Source: Trichuris trichiura (lineage: Eukaryota > Nematoda > Enoplea > Trichinellida > Trichuridae). From it: a stretch of DNA of 64,000 nt. The position numbers were made by a program, and so were the translations under genes. A model generated the notes under the pieces. The model had not been told where the DNA came from, ran no database searches, and saw nothing but the letters and a program-made list of their open reading frames with translations. The stretch lies in contig JBAJFE010000026.1 of NCBI GenBank assembly GCA_037903355.1, positions 3,038,001 through 3,102,000 on the forward strand, given 5' to 3'. This document shows, one piece after another, positions 32,968 through 43,100 of this stretch (position 1 is its first letter; the number at the start of each line of letters is the position of its first letter).

Positions 32968-33959
32968 AATCAACGTTGTTCTGCATAAGCGTTTTCAACA
33001 TGTCGAGCGAACTGACATAATAATCATTAAACCACATACATGCATAAAGTTGAGTCGCTTGTTTGTTCTCTTTCACTTAGCTGCTCTTAGCATTCTTGAA
33101 CCGTGTGCGAAATGTGCATGACCTGCTCGTTAATGCTGAAGCTGTTCCAACAAAAAGAAAGATATTCTGCGGCTGCATTGACTAGGTCAAATATGTACGC
33201 TCCTTAATATTACCGTGTTTCCCCTATAATAAGGCCGGGTCTTATATTTACTTTTCCTTCAAAAAACATGGCAGGGCTTATTTTTCAGGGTGTCTTGTAT
33301 TTTCAGGTACCACTATCTACACTTGTTCATTTACTTATGTGCAGAGGCCTACAAGAAGTGTAAGTGTAAAACAAGAAATATATCGAAACACCTAGAAGAA
33401 GAACCATTAATGTAAGGTTAAAAAAATGTACAAATAGCTACGTATATTCGAACACCGTCATGTCATCATTTTGTGGGACGTCTTCATACATTTTTGAATT
33501 CTGAATTTCTTGCAATTCAGTTTCTCGCAGGATCATTGAGCCCAGGCTCTCTCATGTCTTGCAATAGAGCTCTCCTTAAACGAGCATTCCTTGTTCAAGT
33601 AGCCCGCTCATAGAGCATTGACAACACAGCTGTCAGTGATTTTGTCCGATGAGTTCTTCACCCAAGCCACAAGGCCTTGCAACCTGGGCCTCATAAAGTT
33701 TTCACGCTGATTTCTCTCCATTTTATTTTAAATATAGTAACTGATTTCACTGCGCTAATTGTCTTTGAATGGCTTGTTTATTCCAATACCAAGAGTCTCG
33801 AGGTAAGCAGTCATTCCCGCAGGAATCATTACCTGATCTATTCTTCTCTCTGAAAGAAAGTTCTTCATCTCTTTAGAGCAGTAAATGCTGGCTGAATCCT
33901 AGACTATCATAACTTTTTGCCATCTCGCAAAATAAGTGGCATCATTAAGTAGACCCACT

Positions 33960-34732
33960 TGCTTATAACTGACTGTGTGCACCAGGCTTTTTCGGTTTGA
34001 AGAACATAAATACCCTAAACCCGTTCAATTTCGTTTTTCTTTCCTTTTGTAACGGTTAGAGGAGGGACTTTCTTTCCGTCCAAACGAATTGCCAAAATGC
34101 AAGTGACGCGCGCACTTTCATAATCAGTAGAAGGAATGTAGATTAACGAGACTCCCCTAAGGTCAATTGTTGTTTGAGGTCTTTAGCCCATAAACACTGC
34201 AGTTTCATCCATAACAATCATGTTGGACAATTAGTATTTATAAAAATCAATTCTGTCAACAAAGGACTTGAATGCTAATTCACGTTTAACAACTTCATTA
34301 TCTTCAAGCTTGAACAATGTTGTCGATCTCCTTAGTGACAGTTCATGTCGCCGAAAGAGGCTATCCAGCCAATGCTGTGATGCTTTGAGTTTTTCTGTGG
34401 ACATCTCTTAGAGTGATGCCATTGCAAGGGCAGATGCCTGAACGTCAGACCTGCGCACAATGAAAGTCTGTGCTCTCCTGTCAGCAGTCCATTCACAAAT
34501 GATGTCCTCAAACTCAGGAAACAATAGCTGCCTCCCTGGTCCACACTTACGCTTCTTTTCATATCCCTTGTCCATATTTTCACGGAGTTTACCGCACTGT
34601 GCTCTCCATTTTCGAACCATTCGGAGGTCGAGCTTCTCTTTGCGCAAAGCCGTCAGATTTTTGCCTCAGAAATCCTCCACGACTGCTTTCTTGTACTCGA
34701 CACTATAAGTCTTTCTTGTGGCAAACATCTCG
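33960..34732 (-). pseudogene. pogo-type transposase (family B), stop-interrupted
   Basis: From MFATRKTYSVEYKKAVVEDF at 34732 (psq-like first helix-turn-helix) the frame continues after a TGA through RKEKLDLRMVRKWRAQ, GPGRQLLFPEFEDIICEW (second DNA-binding domain), then past another stop KLKASQHWLDSLFRRHELSLRR, and the start of the catalytic domain with IVMDETAVFMG, whose DET is the first catalytic aspartate of Tigger/pogo transposases. At least four in-frame stops. It lacks the C-terminal half of the DDE domain. Confidence 0.8.
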
Positions 34733-35057
34733 CCTGAGCGTGAAGATATTATTCCCTAGTGCAAACAGAATTGCACTTTTGCACCAACCTGTTGCACACA
34801 AAACTGCAAAAATCAGTAGGACAGTTCGTTCGGACGGACTGCGTGAAAAATCACTGCAAACGCAGATGTACCAAAGCACTTTATTTACTTGTAAACTCTA
34901 TAGTACAGTAATTTAACCATACACGTACTGTATATTTTAAAATACGATACGCCCGTTACATTTTCCAACGGACTTGCTAAATATGCCTCTCTGGAGAACG
35001 ATTGCAGCTGGAGCTTATTTTCAGGGTAGGGCTTACTAAAGAGCATTGTAAGAGTAA

Positions 35058-35317
35058 TGAGAAAACTTTATTACGGATCGGTTCCCGTTTATGTATATAA
35101 CCGACTCCGGACCTTTCGAGTCATTCGAGACCCGTCATCAGCGGTCTAAAGTTGTAAATATTAACGAGATATTTACAACTTTAGACCGCTGATGACGGGT
35201 CTCGAATGACCCGAAAGCTCCGGAGTCTCTTATGTGCATAAACGCGAACCGATCCGTAATAAAGTTTTCTCATTATGAAAATATATGGTCCCGTACCAAG
35301 ACACCACGTTTTCGAAA
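35058..35317. mobile_element. Short foldback element with 14-bp target duplication and hammerhead-like cores
   Basis: Arms of about 105 bp (AACTTTATTACGGATCGGTT ... CGAAAGC/CTGATGAC ... TTACAACTTTAGACCG) meet near 35166. A tail (ATATGGTCCCGTACCAAGAC) follows one arm. Flanked on both sides by CATTGTAAGAGTAA (35044-35057 and 35318-35331), a perfect 14-bp duplication. It lies inside the family-B pogo element, so it is the younger insertion. Each arm holds the core CTGATGA-C-GGGTC(loop)GACCC-GAAAGC (plus 35189-35220, with a slightly decayed minus copy 35142-35111). Confidence 0.85.
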
Positions 35318-35597
35318 CATTGTAAGAGTAAAGCAAATGCGTATTTTCAGGGTAGGTCTTATTATAGGGGAAACACGGTATCCATTAATGTTGAATCATT
35401 CTCTCGTAATGATCTAATTCATCTTCCCGCAAAGTTGTAAACTTAAACCGGAACGATTTTTTAAGAATCAGGTAGTGAACTTAAATTTTAAGTACTAACC
35501 ATAGTAAAGTTACTTTTTGTAGCGAGGTCGGTTCATGGTCAAAACTTTTACTCCGAAGCTTTTGAGTGCACTCTTGAATTGTCATCTGTCGTCAATA

Positions 35598-36795
35598 CAG
35601 TCAGCTCTCGTTATCCGCGGATTCTATGCAACGCGGTTTGTCCGGCGTGAAATAGTGACGCCAACTTTTACACGCCAGTATACGGGGTAAAGCCTAAAAC
35701 AGTCAGTGGTTGCTGGAAGCGTTTGTACGGAGACGCAGCCAGTGAATGCGAGGACTTAGGTGCCACCGATGAGGAGGTCATTGACGTAGTGAATATTGCC
35801 AAGGAGTTGGGAGGCGAGGACTTCTCCGACATGTTAGAAGACGATATCAAGGAGCACACAGAAGATTGTGGAAACCGTTCACCAACGAGGACCTCGATGA
35901 GATGACGCAATCACCTACGAGCAGTGACGACGACGATGACGTTATAGAAGATAGAGAAGCTCAGACACCCTCGGATTGGACGCTGCAAAAGCTTGTCAAT
36001 ATTTTCCGGCAAGCGCAGGTCCTAAAAGGATATGATTGCTGACTACTATCCAACCACGGAACGTGGCATCATGGTTACATGAGGAATAACGGCTTCGTTA
36101 AAGCCGCTACAAGATTTATTCGATGAAGCGAAGAAAAGGCGGAGGTGATACCCTCTAACCATGTTTTTAAATAAAGCTCCGGCAGTTGCGGGGCCCAACA
36201 TTTTAAGGCGATAAGTTTCGCTACCAACAAGTTCAAGAAACCTTAGGACTGGCCGGTCTCCAGGGGATCTGCACGCACCTACATAAAGTGAGTAAAGCGT
36301 CAGATTGCTGATGCCTCAGACGCTCTGCCGCACACGTTTTGTTCTATGTACATGTGTTCTATTTGATGTTCAGTATTTCTGCTTAAGCGCACCTGTGCGT
36401 TGTATATTTTCCCTGCTCTGTATCCATTCCTCTCACCAGTACATCGCTTAGCTCATTAAAACAAAGCGATTCCCAGGTGTTTAAAGAAAGAGCATCTTAC
36501 TTTCATCCTTTCCTGTATCTAACCGCCTGGACTCTGATGGATGACCCCATTGGACAACGGAAGTCTCATTGACGTCATTATCTCGTAGCTAGATTCAGTA
36601 GTACCAAGGCTCGAAGAACCACTAGGTATGATAACCGTTCCGGAAAGAATTCAAGGGGGCAGGACAAAATATGCAACTAGAATATATATTCTTTGGCCAT
36701 TTTCATAGGGTATCCTATATAACGCGGATTCTGTTTAACGCGGTGTAACGTTTGAAATCCGGGACGAACTAACCGCGGACAACGAGGGCCGACTG
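35598..36795 (+). mobile_element. Tigger-type transposon, internally deleted, copy 2
   Basis: TIRs CAGTCAGCTCTCGTTATCCG (35598) and CAACGAGGGCCGACTG-type inverse (ending 36795). Plus-strand reading gives the C-terminal tail [20 protein letters not shown], then [20 protein letters not shown] and an acidic stretch. Abuts a mariner relic at its right end exactly at a TA, the same arrangement as copy 3 at 45850-47042. Confidence 0.85.
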
Positions 36796-36796
36796 T

Positions 36797-37590
36797 GTAT
36801 ACGAGAGTTGTTCGAAAAGTTCCTGGAAAAAATAAATGAAAATTTTACTTGCAAATATATCAAACTTATTTCTCAACGTGTCTTCCGCCAACCTCTTGAC
36901 ATTTCTGCTGGCGGTGTCTCCACCTCCGCAAGCCACCCGGTAGAATCCTGGGGACTGTATATTGCACCAAGTCGAGACAGCGCATTTCGCGTCATCCATT
37001 GACTCGAACAGCCTGCTTTTTAAATGTTCTTTTAAGTTTGGGAAGAGGAAAAAGTCTGATGGGGCAACGTTTGGACTGTAGGTCGCGTGAGGAATGACTT
37101 CCCACTGAAACTCAGGAAGAACAGTCTTCACAGTCCTTGACCTATGAGCCGGCACGTTATTGGGATGAGAAAGGACGCTGAGGTGCAACTTGCCGCGTCG
37201 TTTTCTTGCCAGTCCGGTCTTTAATTTTCGCAATACCGTTTTGTAATAACTTGCTGTGACTGTTCGCTCTCTTTGGAGGAAGTCCGTCAGAATTACACCG
37301 TCCGAGTCTCAGAATATGGTCGCCATAACCTTTCTAGCCGATCGCTCGGCTGTGAACTTGACTGGACGTGCTGACTCCCTCGGTAACCACTGCTTGGGTT
37401 GGATCTTACTCTTGGGTTCATGGTGGTAGATCCACGTTTAATCTCCCGTAACGACACGATTAAGAAACCTGGTCTCATTTGCTTCAATCTTCGTTAAAAG
37501 CTCCTGAGAAAAGTTAACGCGTCCCACCAGCTGTTCTTCGTGCAACGCTTCCGGGACCTACGGAGCTGAAAGCATCCTCAGACCAAGGGT
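36797..37590 (-). pseudogene. mariner transposase relic A (C-terminal two thirds)
   Basis: The terminal inverted repeat ACGAGAGTTGTTCGAAAAGT starts at 36801. Minus-strand coding from about 37560 down includes SKIQPKQWLPRE-like residues, then [30 protein letters not shown] (normally HDNAPxH, so the catalytic aspartate is N), and [20 protein letters not shown], the mariner signature YSPDLAPSDYHLF with its final D at SD. The N-terminal DNA-binding part is lost. Confidence 0.85.
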
Positions 37591-37699
37591 TTCGTAGTGA
37601 CTAGCGATCAGAAACCCTTTCCTTTTCTCCTTAACGAACTAGTTAGATGCACGTGACTATGATTATATTAGAAAAGAGTCTCCCTCGCGGAGAAAGATT

Positions 37700-38330
37700 G
37701 GCCATATGTCTACCGTCGCGCATTACAGCTTGAAGTTGCCGCCTCAGCCGGCGAAAGGGTGAATTCTGAAAAGACACGAGGAAAGATTACTTTAGGAGCA
37801 GCTTGTACCACACTGGCGCAGCGTCTAATAAGGCTAGCTCTCCGTACAAATTTGAAAATAACGGAGATAAGATTAAACATGTTTTGGCCCATTGGTTGGC
37901 GTGCTGTTGGACGCTGCACCGTCTTTCCGGGAATTTGCCGAACATCTTTCGTATAGGCGTTTGCGCATGGCGATTGCACGCTCTGTATCACGAAAAAGAT
38001 TAAACTCGGACTGAAACCGCTGACATATTTTAAGCTGGTCACGTCTCCTAGCACGAAAGAACTGCTCGCGGCAAAAGGCACAGAATAGCAACGGATAGAG
38101 AAAGCTGGTTTGCTGCATCAAGTTGCGTCAGCTTGGATACACCTAAACGCTGTTTATACTACCACTAGACTATCCGGATTGTTGGAAAGCTGAACCTTCG
38201 CAGTCAAGCATGATCAAAGTTACTTTATTGGTTATACAGTCCAAACGGAAAAGACGAGTGAACACTCATAATCAGACAAACGTGGACGTAGGAAGGACGA
38301 GCGATGTTAGCGAGAGGGTTTTAAATAGGG
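37700..38330. other. Unassigned sequence with an open minus-strand frame
   Basis: A minus-strand frame at 38121-37873 reads YPLLFCAFCREQFFRARRRD and QSEFNLFRDTERAIAMRKRL before a stop. The composition is protein-like, but no family is recognised and no splice sites were convincing; an overlapping frame on the same strand is equally long. It could be a transposon remnant. Confidence 0.25.
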
Positions 38331-38341
38331 ATCGTCTAGAC

Positions 38342-38785
38342 CAGCCATTCTCTACCTTTTCTGCGCTAGACCCCCTTTGAAGGTGTCTTCAGGTGCCAGA
38401 CCCCCTTTTCCTATTGGTCGATTAATTTTTGCGTTTTTTGTATAGCAGCCAATCAGCTTTATATGGCAACCTCCTAGTATCAAGTTAATGCAATGATACA
38501 ATGCGAATATATAGTCGTCAAATCATTTGAAAAGATCACTTGGTGTTTTTCGAAATTAGCAATGAAACCACTTCGTCGAGTCGAGTGAGAATTTGTTCGA
38601 GTCCTCTATAAAGGGGTGTTCTTAACGGTTAACCATTCTCACCCTTTCGATCCACCTAACTACGCCTGTTCCAATAAGGCTTCTCAGCCCCCCTTGACGG
38701 CCTCCTAGCTCCCCTCCCCCTCTCTGAAGCATTTTCCACTTCTGCTCCCTCTGACACCCTCTCAGCCCCACGTTGAAAATGGTTC
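38342..38785. mobile_element. hAT-like MITE with perfect 8-bp target duplication, 444 bp
   Basis: Starts CAGCCATTCTCTACC and ends AACGTTGAAAATGGTTC (as CACGTTGAAAATGGTTC). GTCTAGAC is found at 38334-38341 and 38786-38793, a perfect 8-bp duplication as produced by hAT transposases. Pyrimidine-rich right part (CCCCTCCCCCTCTCTG). No coding capacity. Confidence 0.85.
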
Positions 38786-38793
38786 GTCTAGAC

Positions 38794-40132
38794 AGCTTCC
38801 AGACATCGTCGCTCCTACGGCTTCAGGTTAACAATAATAAACGGGTTACAGAGTGGCCATCAATGGATACCATCCATCATCGTTAATCGTGCCTTTGTTG
38901 GAGACCGACGTCCATAAACAACTCTGCCCTTTTCCTTGTGATAGGTGTCTGGCGTACCAACATCAATACGGATAAACAGTGGAAAGCTTTCCTCGCTCTT
39001 TGCATTGGTGGTTATTCATAAAACAACAAAATAAGTGCAGTATGATTACGTTCGAAAGTAGTTAGGCGAGAAGTATTAATGTGGTAAGCGTGCAGGTTAC
39101 ACTTACATACTGTATATAGCTTCTGATGGGCTGCTTTTCTGCAGTGACGCACGTAGTAGTTAGCTGTTTTGCATGGTTTGTTTATTCAGTTCTGTGATTA
39201 GCGTACTTTAGTGATTTTGGTGCCCCTGTAAATGTGTTAATACTTTATGTGCGCTGAGAGATTTGAATTGCACCTTAGTTTTATCGTTTCTTTTCTTCAC
39301 GGAAGTTCTTTAGGTGTCATGTCATGATTCTTAGGACATTTCGTGTTCGTCAAATTTTTTACGTTATTGAAGTAGCTGAGTTTCTCTTGAATTGTTCAGC
39401 TTGGTTTCATATCTTCTCCACAGGGTGCATTTTTCTTCTGTCTTCGTAAAATGGCGTTTAGTGATGGGCTGTTTTGACGAGTTTGTTAGTCTTTGTATTC
39501 ACTGTTGGTATGAAATAGTTCAGTATTGTTTATTGGGACCAATGCCACAGACTAAAAATTAAATGTCTAACGTTACATAAGTAAACCTTAGTCGGTAGAT
39601 ACGGGAATATTGATCATATGGAAAATGTGAGGAATTTAAAAGCAATAATGATTGAATATAATGGAAGGTGCACCTATCACTGAAGCACATTCAACTACTA
39701 TTGGGATTTACTGGCAAGTGCCCATCTGTTTGTCTGCTAGGAATTCACTCTTTGATTACTGTCAATGGTAGTGAGCGGTTTCATTCGAAAAATGAAAATC
39801 TAATACAGTTTTTATTTATAAATCTTTACTTCCCGTGTCCATTCCATAGTTTACTTAATCTGATGTGATTCCATAATTTGTTTAATCTTCATCTGGCATG
39901 ATTGAGTCCGCGGTTTACACTAACTTCCACGTCAGCTGTTCTGATAAGGCTGTAGAGTCGGAATATGTTTTTTGTAGGTGCGATGATTCATCGTAGACTT
40001 GACAACTTTTCGCGTACTAGCTTCTTCCAACTGTACGCGTAATTAGCGCGGAGGCAGAAGTAACTTGAAATTCTTCTGCTTTTACGTTTGCACAACTAAA
40101 TAATAATTTGTCTTATTATTTTGTAGGTAGAA
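38794..40132. other. Upstream region of ARP1
   Basis: AT-rich, no recognised transposon. A strong acceptor (TTATTATTTTGTAG) ends at 40126, six bases before the ARP1 start codon, so the ATG exon is preceded either by a 5' UTR intron or by a trans-splice acceptor. Confidence 0.45.
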
Positions 40133-43100
40133 ATGGAGTCCTATGATGTGATTGCCAATCAACCTATTGTTATTGACAATGGTTCAGGCATGATAAAGGC
40201 AGGTTTCGCTGGTGACCAAACCCCGAAGTGTCATTTTCCGAATTACGTGGGCCGGCCAAAGCACATTCGCGTAATGGCAGGTGCCCTGGACGGAGATATT
40301 TTCGTTGGTTAGTTCAACTTTGCAATTAGTTTTCTTGTAACCTCCTAGCCAACTGAGGGTTATCGAGCTCTACTTAAACTTTCTTAGCCGTTTACTGTTG
40401 ATACAAGTAGTTAGATTCATTTGCATCAGGATTTGTAGAAGCGAAAAGCTTGTAACGGGTCGAATTGTCCAAAGAAGTGTACATGGATTTTTCCCGCTCG
40501 AAGTTGCCAAGAAAACGAGACAAATAAGTGAAAACCTTTTAATCTCGTTTTCTTGACAACTTCGAAAGGGGAAAAATCCATTTACACTTCTTTGCACTAG
40601 GATTTACTGAATTAAAAGAATGTTTGCTAATTTCGATGGTTTTTGGTAAGTCTTCTACAGCTTTTCCCGTTTTTTGTCTGTGTTTGCGTCTGTAATTAAA
40701 CGAAACAACTGCTCTAGCAACTGATGGATGAGCGATTATTGGGAAATTGCGCAGAACCAATACGCTCAACTTTGCTTCAGAGCTTTCGGAACGCTCTAGT
40801 TCCATCGTCAGTGAGATGGAGGACAGGTACCAACACAGACAAAAAAAACGGAAAAGCTATAGAAGACCTACCAAAAACCATGAAACATTATCCCGCTACA
40901 AAGCATCCCGTGTTCGAAGTTTTTCTTGGTGTTACAGTTCAAGAGGAATTTTAGTGGAAAGTAAAGAGTAAATTTGAAGTAAAATACAAGAATTGTAGCT
41001 TTCGATGTCCATATACTGATTGTTAACTTAGGGCTGCTTTTTCAAACAACTGAGAAACTCGGTGCAGTAGTTCGGTTGACCTGTAGTTGCGGTACTTGGA
41101 ACAGAAACTAGTTTTTTTCTAATAAAGAATCCAGCCTTAAAGGAGCGGCAATAGGAGGTTAAGGTGTTTTTAAGGAGCAATGAATCTTGATCAGCTTGCT
41201 ACAACGAGCTTTGTTTGCCAAGGAAATTCGGCAAGGATATTTGTGTAAATATCTGTCCACTTCGGAGAATGTTCGCATGTAATATTAGCAGCATCTCCAC
41301 GCTCTAGTAGCTAGGCTTATACCGGTGTTTCAAACATTTTTAGGTTTATTTACGGTTTTGTGCTGTATTGAAAACGGGTTTGTTTAATACAGGTCTGTGG
41401 TGCTTCTTGTAGAGTGTAGAATTTTGTTTTTACGATATGGTCTTGGTTCTGTGCTGCTTAGTATATACGAGTATCCGTTGTAAATCAAATTTTACCGAAG
41501 GGTAAAGACACTAACATTTAAGAAAACCTTGAGAAAAACTCGCATCAAGCTTTGGGCCGTAAGAAGGCACAAGTTTGTTTTCATATATACACGGTAACGG
41601 AGCTTGAAAACATGATGCTTTTGTACGGGAGCGTGTGTTTTCATATTGAAAATATCTTTATTATGGATTCTCTCCCGTTGAGAAGTAAAATAAAAAGATT
41701 TTTTCTTCCTTCCGAAGCTTTCGGGTCTGCCGCGACCCGTCTTCAGCGGTCCAATGAAGTTGGACATTGGACCACAAACTTCATTGGACCGCTGAAGACG
41801 GGTCGCGGCAGACCCGAAAGCTTCGGAAGGAAGAAAAAATTTTTTTATTTTACTTCTCAACGGGAGAGAATCCGTAATAAAGATATTTTCAATATGGTAA
41901 CGGAGCTTGTATCTATTCTTTTTTTTTTCACGTGCAGTATGACATTCAGTAAATTGCATGAAAGGTGCAATAGTTTATTAAACAGTAGATTTCGCGAAAG
42001 GTGATGTTGCCGTAATGAGAGTATTGAGCACGTTAAAGGTATCTTGGATCAAACGTTGCTGTTCGGTAGGCTTGGCATACCGCGCGCATCGACTCACACT
42101 CGGGTAGTTGGAATGAATTGGCATCGTTAGTTGAAACAAGCAGTCGATGTACGTGTAATACTGAACTTAATGTCTTAGTGCAGATTATCTTAAGTATGCT
42201 TAAACCCTTAGCGCTGTTATACGGTTTGGCAAAACAAGCCATCAAAGTGCGAGGTTATAATATAATATTCAATATTGATGGTAGTATGGTTGACCCTCTA
42301 TAACTGAATCATTGCTAGCTGCACTATGAGACACTGATTTATTGGCAAAGATAAACGAAGAGACTTGCCCTTCAGGACACATCTGATCTAGGCATCATCG
42401 CAACTTACTTGTCGGCATTGGCAAATTAAGGCGTTGTATAATTGCGCAGAAACACGTAGGTTAACTTTATGTCGTGGCCACTGTCGTTTTTCTTTAGTTT
42501 CATTTTCTTCCTATCTTTTTGCTCCTTAGATGATTCAACGAATTCTTCCGGTTATTCTTTAGTTAGCTTATCCATCCCCTCCGATATGCATGTATGCGTA
42601 TGCGGGTTGCAGTGGCGTAGTAGTCAAGGGAGAGGATTCCGTTCCGTAGCACAGGTTCGAGGTTCGAATCGCAGCAGCGCCATACGGGAGTATGGCTGTA
42701 CGATGCCCCATTGTCGGAATAGCTCGATCACGTCATACCCCCCTATGGCTGGTCCATTGCCGGCTGTACATATGTGGGATAAAGACAGAAAAAAGTATGT
42801 ACGTCGGGGTCACGTTTTACTATCTTGACTGACAGTCACGGGAGCGACTACAAAGTAGTTATTGTTAAAATCAAAGAGAACACTGGCCAGTAAAGGGGGG
42901 AGAAATTGCATTGCAGAGTCCTGTTACACTGGGATAACGCGCCAACTCATTCATTAAAGAATGTGACATTGATTCTTCACGAATTTCGCTGAAGAGTTAA
43001 TTATCGTTCGCACTACAAATCTGAACATGCTCCATCAGACCTTTTTACCTTCCCAAAACTGAAAGATCGTTTGAAAGTAATCCGCTTTGGGTCTGTCAAT

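Larger units (their letters stand above)
33213..35378 (-). mobile_element. pogo-type transposon (family B), 2.17 kb, with nested foldback
   Basis: TIRs CCGTGTTTCCCCTATAATAAG at 33213 and CTTATTATAGGGGAAACACGG ending 35378, perfect over 21 bp, with TA on both sides. Carries a minus-strand transposase with both DNA-binding and partial DDE regions. A foldback element is inserted at 35058-35317. Removing that insertion gives about 1.9 kb. Confidence 0.9.

Noticed and set aside
42608..42690. Functional tRNA gene
   Set aside because: A and B boxes are good but acceptor and T stems pair poorly and there is no T-run terminator at the tRNA end; better explained as a SINE head.
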